Origin: Rhizobium sp. Leaf453
GTDB lineage: Bacteria > Pseudomonadota > Alphaproteobacteria > Rhizobiales > Rhizobiaceae
Length of the DNA: 64,000 bases
Assembly: GCF_001425605.1 (NCBI RefSeq)
Contig: NZ_LMRG01000001.1
Span: 901,909 to 965,908 of the forward strand
Direction: 5' to 3'
Part shown: in pieces, positions 1 to 8,677 of the stretch
How the letters are laid out: each line of letters starts with the position of its first letter
Position numbering within the stretch: the first letter of the stretch is position 1
Notes under the pieces: generated by a model
What the model was told of the DNA's origin: nothing
The model's database searches: none
What the model saw: the letters and a program-made list of their open reading frames with translations, nothing else
Translations under genes and position numbers: made by a program

Positions 1-1
1 G

Positions 2-1210
2 CCGCAGCGCGCGGACGCGCCGGAACTGCTCAGCCAGTGGAAATCCATGCCGGGTGGCGGCGAAGGCGATGGCAGCGAGGGATATGATCTCGACGATTTC
101 GTCGCCAATCGCCTGACGCTACGGGATTTCCTCAACCAGCAGGTTCCTTTCACCGTCCACGGCGCCAGCGACCTCCTGATCGCCCAGCACCTGATCGACC
201 AGCTCGACGAGGCCGGCTATCTGCACGCCGACCTCATGGAAATGGCCGAACGTCTCGGCTGCGCGGCAAGCGATGTGGCGCGTGTGCTCGACAGCCTGCA
301 ACAGCTGGACCCGCCGGGCGTCTTTGCACGTTCGCTCAGCGAATGCCTTGCCATCCAGCTCAGAGCGCGGGACCGCCTCGATCCGGCCATGGCGGCGCTG
401 CTCGACAATCTGGAGCTTCTGGCGCGGCGCGACTTTGCCAGCCTGAAACGCATCTGCGGCGTGGACGAGGAAGACCTCATCGACATGCTGGCGGAAATCC
501 GCAAGCTGGACCCAAAACCCGGCACCGGTTTCGAAGCGAGCCCATCAGAAGCGATCGTTCCGGATGTCGTCGTACGCGCGGCGCCGGATGGCAGCTGGGC
601 GATCGAGCTCAATCCCGATACGCTGCCGCGCGTGCTGGTCAACCAGACCTATTACGCCACGGTATCGAAGCACGCGCCGAAGAACAGTGCCGATCACGCC
701 TTTCTGACGGATTGCCTGCAGACCGCCAATTGGCTGACCCGCAGCCTCGACCAGCGCGCCAAGACGATCATGAAGGTGGCAACCGAGATCGTGCGCCAGC
801 AGGATGCCTTCCTCGTGCATGGCGTCGATCACTTGCGGCCGCTCAACCTCAAGACGGTCGCAGACGCGATCAAGATGCATGAATCGACCGTCAGCCGCGT
901 CACGTCGAATAAGTACATGCTGACGCCGCGCGGACTGTTCGAGCTCAAATATTTCTTCACGGTCTCGATCGGCTCGGCCGAGGGCGGCGACAGCCATTCG
1001 GCGGAATCCGTGCGCCACCGCATCCGCAACATGATCGTGCTCGAAAGCCCGGATGCGGTCCTGTCGGACGACGATATCGTCGACATCCTGAAAAAGGGTG
1101 GCGTCGAACTCGCCCGCCGGACGGTGGCGAAATATCGCGAGGCGATGAACATCCCCTCCTCGGTGCAACGCCGCCGGGAAAAGCGGGCGCTTGCCAAGGT
1201 CTCGGCCTGA
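2..1210 (+). CDS. rpoN: RNA polymerase sigma-54 factor RpoN (5' part outside the window)
   Basis: Sigma-54 directs core RNA polymerase to -24/-12 promoters and needs AAA+ activators to open DNA. The reading frame is open from base 2, so the activator-binding N terminus lies upstream of the window. What remains is the core-binding domain, a helix-turn-helix region near LKTVADAIKMHESTVSRV, and the diagnostic RpoN box ARRTVAKYRE close to the C terminus, which contacts the -24 element. The internal ATG at 47 is not the start: the sequence before it (ELLSQWKS) continues the family alignment. hpf and ptsN follow, the classic rpoN neighbourhood. Confidence 0.97.
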   Translation, partial: PQRADAPELLSQWKSMPGGGEGDGSEGYDLDDFVANRLTLRDFLNQQVPFTVHGASDLLIAQHLIDQLDEAGYLHADLMEMAERLGCAASDVARVLDSLQQLDPPGVFARSLSECLAIQLRARDRLDPAMAALLDNLELLARRDFASLKRICGVDEEDLIDMLAEIRKLDPKPGTGFEASPSEAIVPDVVVRAAPDGSWAIELNPDTLPRVLVNQTYYATVSKHAPKNSADHAFLTDCLQTANWLTRSLDQRAKTIMKVATEIVRQQDAFLVHGVDHLRPLNLKTVADAIKMHESTVSRVTSNKYMLTPRGLFELKYFFTVSIGSAEGGDSHSAESVRHRIRNMIVLESPDAVLSDDDIVDILKKGGVELARRTVAKYREAMNIPSSVQRRREKRALAKVSA

Positions 1211-1366
1211 TCCGATGCGGGCGCCGTCGCTGCGCCAGCCTGCACGACCGGAGGTTATCCCCGCTATACCGGCTTTCAACAGACCGAGCGACCGCAAACC
1301 CCGGCTTCTTAACCATCCTGTTGACTTTTCGGGCAACCGGGAGTATGAGGCCGCCCCAATAGGCAA

Positions 1367-1382
1367 TGGCATGGAGCCTGCC
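1367..1382 (+). promoter_or_regulatory. Possible sigma-54 (-24/-12) promoter for hpf
   Basis: TGGCATGGAGCCTGCC has GG and GC dinucleotides at exactly the spacing of the consensus TGGCAC-N5-TTGC, with mismatches only at the C of CAC and the first T of TTGC. It lies about 125 bases before the hpf start in a gene-free stretch right after rpoN. No activator site was recognised, so this is a motif match only. Confidence 0.35.
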
Positions 1383-1507
1383 TCAAGCATATCCCTTCAA
1401 ATCCTGGCCGGCATGACGCAAATTTCGTTTGCGTGCGTGAAATGCTTGGATGACGGAAGCGGTTGGAATAGACTGGCTACGCAAATCACGAAAAGAGAGG
1501 AAACTCC

Positions 1508-2083
1508 ATGAGTGTGCGTGTATCCGGTAAACATATGGAAATCGGCGAATCGTTTCGTCTTCGGATCGAAGATCAGATCGGTCTGGCCGTAACCAAATAT
1601 TTTGACGGAGGATATTCAAGCCAGGTCACTGTGGAAAAGTCTGGATCTCGTTTCAGCGCGGACTGCAAGATTCACCTCGATTCCGGGGCCACCTTGCAGG
1701 CGAGCGGTGAAGCGAACGAGCCGCAAGCCGCATTTGACGCAGCGTCAGAACGGATTGCAAAGCGCATCCGCCGTTACAAGCGGAAGCTCAAGGACCACCA
1801 CAATGGCAATGGCCATGCTGGATTTGCTGAAGTTGCCTACACCGTGATGGATTCAGTGCCCGATGAAGACGATGAGCTTCCGGACAACTATGCACCGACG
1901 ATCGTCGCGGAAAGTTCAAAACAGTTGAGGACGATGTCCGTCGCGAACGCCGTGATGGCGCTCGATATGACGGATGACCCCGTCCTCATGTTCCGCAGCC
2001 CAGGAAACGAGCAGTTGAATATCGTCTATCGACGCAACGATGGAAACATTGGCTGGATTGATGCAGCCAATATCAAGGGCTGA
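1508..2083 (+). CDS. hpf: Long-form ribosome hibernation promoting factor (HPF/RaiA family)
   Basis: The 191-residue protein binds the 30S decoding region in stationary or starved cells and, in its long form, drives 100S ribosome dimers. The N-terminal S30AE domain covers about residues 1-105, including the basic segment AKRIRRYKRKLKDHH. A low-complexity linker follows, then the C-terminal dimerisation domain ending in YRRNDGNIGWID. The start ATG is preceded by AGAGAGGAAA. Its position between rpoN and ptsN is the usual proteobacterial order (the old name was sigma-54 modulation protein). A hairpin with a T tract follows. Confidence 0.95.
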   Translation: MSVRVSGKHMEIGESFRLRIEDQIGLAVTKYFDGGYSSQVTVEKSGSRFSADCKIHLDSGATLQASGEANEPQAAFDAASERIAKRIRRYKRKLKDHHNGNGHAGFAEVAYTVMDSVPDEDDELPDNYAPTIVAESSKQLRTMSVANAVMALDMTDDPVLMFRSPGNEQLNIVYRRNDGNIGWIDAANIKG

Positions 2084-2099
2084 GTGGATCGGACCGGAT

Positions 2100-2133
2100 G
2101 GCGGCATGCCTCCGTCTGGTCTGCCGCTTTTTT
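2100..2133 (+). terminator. Probable intrinsic terminator after hpf
   Basis: GCGGCA at 2101 pairs with TGCCGC at 2122 and is followed directly by six T residues (2128-2133). The loop of about 15 bases can fold further. It falls between hpf and ptsN, so ptsN may have its own promoter or be read through. Confidence 0.5.
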
Positions 2134-2203
2134 CTGGTAGTGGATGCGGGCGCAGCCGATAACGGCGCGCCCGTAGTTCCAGCCGGCGAACGAGGACAAA
2201 AGA

Positions 2204-2668
2204 ATGGCATTGGCAGGCTTGCTGCAGCAGAATGCGATACTCCCGGCCATGAAGGCCAACTCGAAGAAGCAGTTGCTTCAGGAATTGGCGGCAAAAGCAT
2301 CCAAGATCACCGGACTGCCCGAGAGGGAAATCTTCGACGTCATTCTCCAGCGCGAGCGCCTGGGCTCGACCGGCGTCGGCAACGGCATCGCCATCCCGCA
2401 CGGCAAGCTGTCGCATCTGTCGTCGATCGTCGGCATTTTTGCGCGCCTGGAATCGCCGGTCGATTTCGAAGCGCTGGATGACCAACCCGTCGATCTCGTC
2501 TTCCTGCTGCTCGCTCCTGAAGGTGCCGGTGCCGATCATCTGAAGGCACTGTCGCGTATCGCCCGCGTGCTGCGGGACCAGGACATGGTCGCCCGCCTTC
2601 GCGCAACCGACTCGGCCTCGGCGATCTATACCTTCCTCAGCGACGACCAGGCCTCCAACGCGGCCTGA
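2204..2668 (+). CDS. ptsN: Nitrogen PTS enzyme IIA (PtsN, EIIA-Ntr)
   Basis: This 154-residue phosphoprotein is the terminal acceptor of the regulatory nitrogen phosphotransferase chain (PtsP-NPr-EIIANtr). In rhizobia that chain influences potassium transport, stress responses and polymer metabolism. The PTS EIIA type-2 fold covers almost the whole protein. The phosphorylated histidine is H66 in GIAIPHGKL, and the preceding RERLGSTGVGNG is family-typical. It follows hpf in the conserved rpoN cluster and ends just before a strong hairpin terminator. Confidence 0.96.
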   Translation: MALAGLLQQNAILPAMKANSKKQLLQELAAKASKITGLPEREIFDVILQRERLGSTGVGNGIAIPHGKLSHLSSIVGIFARLESPVDFEALDDQPVDLVFLLLAPEGAGADHLKALSRIARVLRDQDMVARLRATDSASAIYTFLSDDQASNAA

Positions 2669-2697
2669 TCGTATCTGACATGACAAATTTCGTGCGA

Positions 2698-2721
2698 ACG
2701 CGGCTTTTAGGCCGCGTTTTT
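2698..2721 (+). terminator. Intrinsic terminator after ptsN
   Basis: ACGCGGC and GCCGCGT form a perfect 7-bp stem around the loop TTTTAG, followed by a run of T residues (2717-2721). It lies 30 bases after the ptsN stop codon. Confidence 0.8.
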
Positions 2722-2839
2722 GCGTTTCGGGTCACCGCCTCCCCCACATCCAAAAATTGTCGAACCGGGCCTGAAGACGTATCGACACGGCCGCACGGCT
2801 CGACAATACTCCCGTTCAACAAACATGAAGGGGACGGGC

Positions 2840-3607
2840 ATGGCAGGACGTTTGGCTGGAAAGACCGCACTGATCAGCGGAGGTGCCGGCGGATGCGGCC
2901 TCGCCGCCTCGCAACTGTTTGCCCGCGAGGGCGCGCGTGTCGGCATTGTCGATCTGCCGCGCAGCAAGGGCGAAGAGGTCGCCGCCGCGATCCGCGCCGA
3001 GGGTGGCGAGGCCATCTTCGCGCCCGCCGACGTCTCCGTGTCTGCCGAGGTCAAGACCGCCGTGAAAGCGGTCGAGGATGCCTTCGGGCCGATCCGGGTT
3101 CTCTTCAATCACGCCGGCATTCTTGCCGTCGGCCCCTTCCTCGAGACCGAAGAGGACGAGTGGGACCGGCTGATGGCCGTCAACGTCCGCTCGATGTTCC
3201 TGATGACCAAGGCCGTACTGCCCGGCATGCTGGCCGCCGGCGGCGGCAGCATCGTCTCCACCTCCTCGATCTCGGCCGTCGCGGCAACGCCGATGGAAGT
3301 GCTTTACGACACGACCAAGGGCGCCTGCCACATGTTCGCCCGCGCCATCGCCGTCGAATTTCGTGATCGCGGCATCCGCTCCAACGCCGTCTGCCCCGGC
3401 TTCATCGCCACCGACCACGGCAAGCGCGAACTGGTGGGCCTCGCCAAGCACGGCGTCGACGTCTCCGACGCCGCCATTGCCGCGCAGCAGGGTCGCATGT
3501 GCGATCCGATGGAAGTGGCGCAGGCCGCCCTGTTCCTCGCCAGCGACGAGTCCAGTTTCGTCAACGGCACGCACCTGTTTGTCGATAATTGCTTTACGGC
3601 GGTGTGA
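2840..3607 (+). CDS. SDR-family NAD(P)-dependent oxidoreductase
   Basis: A classical short-chain dehydrogenase/reductase of 255 residues; the substrate cannot be read from the sequence. Visible features are the cofactor motif SGGAGGCGLA near the N terminus, NHAG in place of NNAG, the catalytic Ser in STSSISAV and the YxxxK motif in YDTTK. The C-terminal FVNGTHLFVDN segment is typical. I chose the ATG at 2840 because AAGGGGA precedes it at good spacing; the longer open frame upstream reads through the ptsN terminator. It stands alone between a terminator and a small membrane protein gene. Confidence 0.88.
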   Translation: MAGRLAGKTALISGGAGGCGLAASQLFAREGARVGIVDLPRSKGEEVAAAIRAEGGEAIFAPADVSVSAEVKTAVKAVEDAFGPIRVLFNHAGILAVGPFLETEEDEWDRLMAVNVRSMFLMTKAVLPGMLAAGGGSIVSTSSISAVAATPMEVLYDTTKGACHMFARAIAVEFRDRGIRSNAVCPGFIATDHGKRELVGLAKHGVDVSDAAIAAQQGRMCDPMEVAQAALFLASDESSFVNGTHLFVDNCFTAV

Positions 3608-3638
3608 GCGGCGGGAGCTGTCTCAAAGGAGGGCAATC

Positions 3639-4055
3639 ATGTTTGACACTTGGTTGGCCGTCATTGCACTCGCAGTGCTGTTCCTGAACTGGCATGCCGG
3701 CATCCTGTTACTCTCGGGAATCACGGTCTGGCTCATCTACCGGACAGGAGCTCTTTTCCTAAGAGGGAAGTGGCGCCCGGTCGAAGCAGCGGTTTCCGGG
3801 AGTGAAATCCTTGGCTCAGGCGAAGAGACGGTATTGATGGTCACGGCCTTCTTCACTCTCAATGGGGAAACACATTGCGTGACGATCCGAGCCCGCCCAA
3901 CCGAAAAAGTGCTTTATCCTTTCGGAAGCCACATTCGGTTGTTGGTCAGTCCCCGAAAGCCAGACAGATACATCATCGATCGCGCCTATAGCGGCAATTT
4001 TGAATGGTTTGCCTATTGGCTGGCAACCAAGCTGCTTCAACTTCAGGGACGATGA
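3639..4055 (+). CDS. Small membrane protein, DUF3592-like, unknown function
   Basis: The 138-residue product begins with one or two hydrophobic segments (about residues 5-40). A soluble beta-rich part follows with the pattern RPVEAAVSGSEI ... YPFGSHIRLLVSPRKPDRYII, resembling DUF3592 proteins. The start is fixed by a near-perfect Shine-Dalgarno AAAGGAGGG seven bases upstream. Codon use and GC content look lower than in the flanking genes, so this may be a more recently acquired gene. I do not recognise a function. Confidence 0.7.
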   Translation: MFDTWLAVIALAVLFLNWHAGILLLSGITVWLIYRTGALFLRGKWRPVEAAVSGSEILGSGEETVLMVTAFFTLNGETHCVTIRARPTEKVLYPFGSHIRLLVSPRKPDRYIIDRAYSGNFEWFAYWLATKLLQLQGR

Positions 4056-4131
4056 TTTATCCTGAAGATTGAACCGCACGGCCTTGGGAAAGAAACTTGG
4101 ACTTAAAAATGAGATCAACGAGGGGAAGAAC

Positions 4132-5367
4132 ATGATGCAAGCAGGCGGTCACTGGCGGAACTGGGTCGGCAATCAATCGTGCATCGTGCGGCACAGGGGC
4201 GCGCCGACGAGCGAGGCAGCATTGGCTGAAATGGTGCGCGAGGCGACGTCGAGCGGCCTCAACGTGCGCTGCGCCGGCTCTGGCCATTCGTTTACACCGG
4301 TGGCGCTGACCAGCGGCCTGCATCTCACCCTGTCCGGCCTGCAGGGCATCACGAATATCGACACGGCGCGCAAGCGCGTCTCCGTCCATGCCGGCACGAC
4401 CATCAACACGCTCGGCAAGGCCCTGAAGCGCAGCGGCCTGTCGATGATCAACCAGGGCGATATCGACAGCCAGGCGCTGGCCGGCGCGCTGACCACCGGG
4501 ACCCATGGCACCGGCCTGAAGCTCGGCAACATGGCCTCCCAGATCGTCGGCATGCGGCTGGTGCAGCCGGACGGCAGCATCCTTGCCATCGACGACAGCG
4601 AGCCGGACATGCTGAACGCCGCCCGCGTCTCGATCGGCATGCTCGGCGTCATCTCCGAAATCACATTGCAGGTGATGGACAGCTACAATCTGCATGAAAA
4701 GCTGTGGCGCTGCACCTTCGACGAATGCATGGAGCAACATGACGATCTCGCTGCCAATCACCGGCATTTCGGCTTCTTCTGGTGCCCGGTGCCGGAAAGC
4801 CGCCATTGCTACTGCCTGCCGGATACGTCCTCGGTCTCGACAACGACCAGCCTGTCCGATGTCTGCGAGATGAAGACGATCGACTTCACCGATGCCGCAC
4901 CGATGGAGCAAGGCTTCGAGAAGATCGCCTATTCCTCGGAAATCTACCCGATCGAATATGTGCCGAACTTCCATGAACTCGAATATGCCGTGCCGGTCCG
5001 CTACGGCAAGCAGGCCTGCATGGAAGTGCGCAAGCTGATGCTGGAGAAGCATCCGACCTGCATCTACCCGATCGAATACCGCTTCACCGCCGGCGATGGC
5101 GGCTGGATCAGCCCGTTCTACGAGCAGGATTCGATCACGCTTTCCGTCTCCGGCCAGCCGGGCACGGATTACTGGAACTACCTGAAGGACGTCGACGATA
5201 TCCTGCGCCAGTTCGGCTCCCGCCCGCATTGGGGCAAGCTGCATTTCATGGGCGCGGAAGATGTCGACGCGCTTTACCCCCGCGCCGGCGATTTCAAGGC
5301 CCTGCGCAACAGGCTGGATCCGGAAGGCCGGTTCCTGAACGATCACCTGAAGCAGCTGTTTGCATAA
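4132..5367 (+). CDS. FAD-linked aldonolactone/alditol oxidase-like protein
   Basis: A VAO/PCMH-type flavoenzyme of 411 residues related to D-arabinono-1,4-lactone, L-gulonolactone and alditol oxidases. The FAD domain shows AGSGHSFTPV, where the His is the usual covalent flavin attachment site, then GDIDSQALAGALTTGTHGTG. The C-terminal ALO domain ends with RPHWGKLHF, a catalytic signature of the family, and GRFLNDHLKQLF. The substrate is probably a sugar acid lactone or polyol, not resolvable here. The start ATG ATG at 4132 follows GAGGGGAAG; the TTG at 4069 has no ribosome site. Confidence 0.87.
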   Translation: MMQAGGHWRNWVGNQSCIVRHRGAPTSEAALAEMVREATSSGLNVRCAGSGHSFTPVALTSGLHLTLSGLQGITNIDTARKRVSVHAGTTINTLGKALKRSGLSMINQGDIDSQALAGALTTGTHGTGLKLGNMASQIVGMRLVQPDGSILAIDDSEPDMLNAARVSIGMLGVISEITLQVMDSYNLHEKLWRCTFDECMEQHDDLAANHRHFGFFWCPVPESRHCYCLPDTSSVSTTTSLSDVCEMKTIDFTDAAPMEQGFEKIAYSSEIYPIEYVPNFHELEYAVPVRYGKQACMEVRKLMLEKHPTCIYPIEYRFTAGDGGWISPFYEQDSITLSVSGQPGTDYWNYLKDVDDILRQFGSRPHWGKLHFMGAEDVDALYPRAGDFKALRNRLDPEGRFLNDHLKQLFA

Positions 5368-5377
5368 CGGAGAAGCC

Positions 5378-5623
5378 TTGCAAAACGTCCTCTTCATCTG
5401 CAGCCAGAACAAGCTGCGCAGCCCGACCGCCGAGCAAGTCTTCGCCGACTGGGCCGACATCATCTTCGTCATGGAGAAGGCACACCGTTCCAAGGTTCAG
5501 GGCAAGTACAGGGCCTCCCTGAACCTGAAGCGCCTCATCTGCCTGAACATTCCGGATGATTACGACTTTATGGACCCGGGGCTGGTGGAATTGCTGAAAG
5601 CCAAGGTGCCGCGGCATCTTTGA
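5378..5623 (+). CDS. Low-molecular-weight phosphatase-like protein with internal deletion
   Basis: The short product keeps the phosphatase P-loop C-x5-R (CSQNKLR) and the C-terminal IPDDYDFMDP segment, so it belongs to the small LMW protein-tyrosine-phosphatase-like family. Compared with remembered homologues of about 105 residues, roughly 24 residues are absent between FADW and ADIIFVMEK. The join carries a short repeat, GCCGACTGGGCCGAC, as expected for an in-frame deletion between direct repeats. A TTG start with GGAG upstream is likeliest. It may be folded but inactive, or a decaying gene. It is transcribed right after the FAD oxidase gene. Confidence 0.65.
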   Translation: MQNVLFICSQNKLRSPTAEQVFADWADIIFVMEKAHRSKVQGKYRASLNLKRLICLNIPDDYDFMDPGLVELLKAKVPRHL

Positions 5624-5682
5624 TCGGGTCGCAGATGAACGCCGACACGGCAATGCATGCAAGTGTGGATGGGAGGTTCACC

Positions 5683-7236
5683 ATGAACGGCGCCGATATT
5701 CTGTGTGACGTGCTTCTGGCCAATGACGTCAATGTCTGCTTCGCCAATCCCGGCACATCGGAAATGCATTTCGTCACGGCGCTCGATCGCCGGCAGGAAA
5801 TGCGCTGCGTGCTGGGCCTGTTCGAAGGTGTCGTGACCGGCGCGGCCGATGGTTATGCGCGCATGACCGGACGACCGGCGGCAACCCTGCTCCATACGGG
5901 GCCGGGCCTGGCAAACGGGCTCGCCAATATCCACAACGCCCGGCGTGCCAAGGTCCCGATGATCAATGTCGTCGGCGACCATGCCTCCTACCACCTGCCG
6001 CTCGACGCACCCCTGACGACGGATATCGAGAGCCTGGCCGCGCCGATGTCCAACTGGGTGCGCCGGATCAAGGGACCGGACGATGTTGCGACGGCGACGA
6101 AGGCGGCCATTCACGCCTCGCTGTCCCCCCCGGGCATCGCCACCCTCATCCTGCCTGCCGACGCGGCATGGAGCGCGGCAGAGCCGCCCGTTTCGCTGAC
6201 CATCGAACGCCCCCAACCCGGCGCCGCCAGACCCGAAGCGATCCGCACAGCCGCCGAGGCGATCCGCAAGGTGCGTGGACGGGCCGGAATGATCGTTCGT
6301 GGACCAGCGGCAATGGCCGATGCGCTGGAGATCGCCGGTCAGATTTCCGCCGCGTTCGATGTGCGCCTGTTCAGCGAGGTCCAGGTGGCGCATATGCAGC
6401 GCGGACGCGGCCGTGCTGCGCCCACCCGCATTCCCTATCCGGTCGATGCCGCACTGGAGACGCTGGCCGAGATCGACGTGCTGATTCTCGTCGGCGCATC
6501 CGAGCCCGTCGCCTTCTTCGCCTACCCCGGCAAGCCCGGGCGCCTCGTGCGCGAAGACTGTCAGGTTCTGACGCTGGCTGCCCATGGCGACGATCTGAAG
6601 CGGGCGCTGGAAGAGCTTCGGGATGAACTGGGGATCAAGACCACCCAACCACTGCTGCGCGCAACCAGCATGCCCGACGAAGGAAAGCCTTCGGGACCGC
6701 TGACGGAGGACGCGGTGGCGGTGATGGTGGCGCAAAAGCTGCCCGACAATGCCATCGTCTGCGACGAAGCCATCACCTCGGCCCGGCGTTTCTTTGCACT
6801 GTCCGAACACGCGGCCCCGCACGATTTCCTGATGATCACCGGCGGTGCCATCGGCATGGGCATCCCCGTGACCGTCGGCGCTGCGATTGCCTGCCCGGAT
6901 CGGAAGGTCGTGAACCTGCAGGCTGACGGCAGCGGCATGTATACCGTTCAGGGCCTGTGGACTCAGGCGCGGGAACATCTCGACATCGTCACCATCATCT
7001 TCGCCAATCGCACCTATGCCGTGCTGCATGGCGAAATGCGCAATGTCGGGGTCCAGACCATCGGCGAAAACGCCCGCCGCATGCTCAACCTCGACAACCC
7101 CTCGCTCGACTGGGTGTTGATGGCCAAGGGAATGGGCGTGGACGCGGCGCGGGCGGATACATGCGAGGATTTTGCCAGACTTCTCGACCACGCCCTGTCG
7201 CGTCCGGGGCCGTTTTTGATCGAGGCGGTTATTTGA
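5683..7236 (+). CDS. Thiamine diphosphate-dependent enzyme, acetolactate synthase large-subunit type
   Basis: A 517-residue ThDP enzyme with the usual three domains: an N-terminal Pyr domain with the conserved Glu in LGLFEGVVTGAADGYAR, a central domain around residues 190-320, and a C-terminal PP domain with the metal-binding GDG-type motif NLQADGSGMYTVQ. No small regulatory subunit gene is adjacent, so it is unlikely to be the biosynthetic ilvB. A catabolic or decarboxylase role is as likely. The start at 5683 has GGGAGG six bases upstream; TTG and ATG codons at 5620 and 5635 lack one. Confidence 0.85.
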   Translation: MNGADILCDVLLANDVNVCFANPGTSEMHFVTALDRRQEMRCVLGLFEGVVTGAADGYARMTGRPAATLLHTGPGLANGLANIHNARRAKVPMINVVGDHASYHLPLDAPLTTDIESLAAPMSNWVRRIKGPDDVATATKAAIHASLSPPGIATLILPADAAWSAAEPPVSLTIERPQPGAARPEAIRTAAEAIRKVRGRAGMIVRGPAAMADALEIAGQISAAFDVRLFSEVQVAHMQRGRGRAAPTRIPYPVDAALETLAEIDVLILVGASEPVAFFAYPGKPGRLVREDCQVLTLAAHGDDLKRALEELRDELGIKTTQPLLRATSMPDEGKPSGPLTEDAVAVMVAQKLPDNAIVCDEAITSARRFFALSEHAAPHDFLMITGGAIGMGIPVTVGAAIACPDRKVVNLQADGSGMYTVQGLWTQAREHLDIVTIIFANRTYAVLHGEMRNVGVQTIGENARRMLNLDNPSLDWVLMAKGMGVDAARADTCEDFARLLDHALSRPGPFLIEAVI

Positions 7237-7302
7237 GAGCGCGATCACGATACTCTCGCGTGTAGAAAGACTGCAGCAAGATCAATGAACAAAGGACGCC
7301 CC

Positions 7303-7574
7303 ATGCGGACAGCCGAGCTTCTTACCCCGTCACACAATTATGCCGTCGTTAAACTGCCGGAACGCAGCCATCCCGGCGTAGTGTTCCAAGGCGACAGCTT
7401 GCATGTCCTCTTGACCGACATATCGAACTGCAGCGTCTTTTGAAAGACGGTGACCTGGAAGAGTTGTCGGAGAGTATCGAAGCTCTGAAGAACGACCTCG
7501 CCGCCATTCAAAACGGCTATGAAAAAGTCTGCCACGAGCGGAATATCAAGCTGCCGTATGTCAAACCGGCGTAG
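7303..7574 (+). pseudogene. Frameshifted small gene (possibly DUF6959-like)
   Basis: Frame 1 from the ATG at 7303 reads MRTAELLTPSHNYAVVKLPERSHPGVVFQGDSLHVLLTDIS and stops at 7443. The next frame, open across the same point, continues as a plausible helical C terminus (LKDGDLEELSESIEALKNDL ... IKLPYVKPA) to the stop at 7574. A one-base change near 7420 would join them into a protein of about 90 residues. The PGVVFQGDSL segment recalls the DUF6959 family; this is from memory and uncertain. Confidence 0.6.
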
Positions 7575-7619
7575 CTAGCTCTTACCCCTCAAGTGGCATA
7601 GCGCACATATTCGCGTGCA

Positions 7620-7889
7620 CTATCGATACCAGATCAGGGCGACGGTCACCCACCCCAGAAGAAGGGCTACCAAAACATCGAGGATGAGATTGATGACAGG
7701 ACCGACCGGCTCTTGCGATCCCTCACCGACCCATCTGGTTGCGATGTCATCTTCCGAGAACCTCAAATCCCGGACAATTCTGCGTACAAAATAAAGCGTT
7801 CCGAGTGCCAGCATCGGCGCCAGCAAATAGAGTTCGATGAACCTGTCCGCGACGCCAGGGGGAAGTACAGGGGTAATTTCTTTTACCAT
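7620..7889 (-). CDS. Small two-helix membrane protein of unknown function
   Basis: The 89-residue product has two strong hydrophobic segments, about residues 15-35 (FIELYLLAPMLALGTLYFV) and 65-85 (LILDVLVALLLGWVTVALIW). They are separated by a charged loop that starts RRIVRDLRFSEDD. The ATG at 7889 has GGTGAG just upstream; a TTG four codons earlier is an alternative. It follows grpE in the same direction after about 50 bases, but no shared function is evident. Confidence 0.6.
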   Translation of the reverse strand: MVKEITPVLPPGVADRFIELYLLAPMLALGTLYFVRRIVRDLRFSEDDIATRWVGEGSQEPVGPVINLILDVLVALLLGWVTVALIWYR

Positions 7890-7942
7890 GCACTCACCCA
7901 AGCTAGCAAAAATGCAACGCCCTGTCCCTTAAGGAGGCGAAA

Positions 7943-8563
7943 TCAAGCCGCCGGCGTTTCTTCCGTCGCAACCACCTTCGGGCCGCCCTTGGCGACGCCG
8001 ACCATGGCGGGGCGCAGGACGCGCTCGCCGATCGTGTAGCCGGCCTGGACGACCTGGACGACGGTGTTGTTCGGCACTTCGGCGTTCGGGACCTCGAACA
8101 TCGCCTGATGGAAGTTCGGATCGAACTTCTGGCCGACCGGCTCCAGCTTCTTGACGCCGTGGCGCTCGAGCGTCGACAGCATCGAGCGTTCCGTCATTTC
8201 CACGCCTTCGACCAGCGCGTTGAAACCGGCATCACCGGCCGCACGTGCTTCCGCCGGGATGGCTTCCAGCGCGCGGCGCAGGTTGTCGGAGACGGCCAGC
8301 ATGTCACGGGCAAAACCTGCGGTCGAATAGGACTTGGCGTCCTTGACATCGCGCTCGGTGCGGCGGCGCAGATTGTCCATCTCGGCGGCGAGACGGAGGT
8401 AACGGTCGCGGAAATCGGCGGCTTCAGCCTTGGCAAGTTCCAGCGGATCGGGTTCGGCAACGGGCGCGTCGACCTGTTCCGCGGCAGCTTCGGCATAGGT
8501 TGCGGCAGCAGCGTCGGCCGCATTTGCTTCAGCAGCACCGTGTTTGTTCGTATCGTCGGTCAT
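7943..8563 (-). CDS. grpE: Nucleotide exchange factor GrpE
   Basis: GrpE is the co-chaperone that releases ADP from DnaK. The 206-residue protein has a disordered Ala-rich N terminus, the long coiled-coil helix ([21 protein letters not shown]) and the C-terminal beta domain with [13 protein letters not shown] and [14 protein letters not shown]. It lies 114 bases downstream of hrcA on the same strand, the common rhizobial order, so the two are probably co-transcribed and heat-regulated. GGAG precedes the start. Confidence 0.98.
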   Translation of the reverse strand: MTDDTNKHGAAEANAADAAAATYAEAAAEQVDAPVAEPDPLELAKAEAADFRDRYLRLAAEMDNLRRRTERDVKDAKSYSTAGFARDMLAVSDNLRRALEAIPAEARAAGDAGFNALVEGVEMTERSMLSTLERHGVKKLEPVGQKFDPNFHQAMFEVPNAEVPNNTVVQVVQAGYTIGERVLRPAMVGVAKGGPKVVATEETPAA

Positions 8564-8677
8564 GACGGTCTCCGGAATATCAGCATGTTAGGATTTGGTG
8601 TCGATATCGAGCTTTGAAGCCGAAAAATCAAGGGTTCAATCGAAAGCTGCCGGAAAAACCGGGCTTTCCACCCCAGT

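Noticed and set aside
1191..1511. 106-codon plus-strand frame between rpoN and hpf
   Set aside because: No domain, no ribosome site and it overlaps both flanking genes and the putative promoter.
4057..5493. 478-codon open frame on the minus strand opposite the FAD oxidase gene
   Set aside because: It is a codon-phase shadow in high-GC DNA; the plus strand carries a full oxidase with FAD and ALO motifs.
5560..7248. 562-codon minus-strand frame
   Set aside because: Antisense to the ThDP enzyme, His/Gly/Arg-rich with no recognisable domain.
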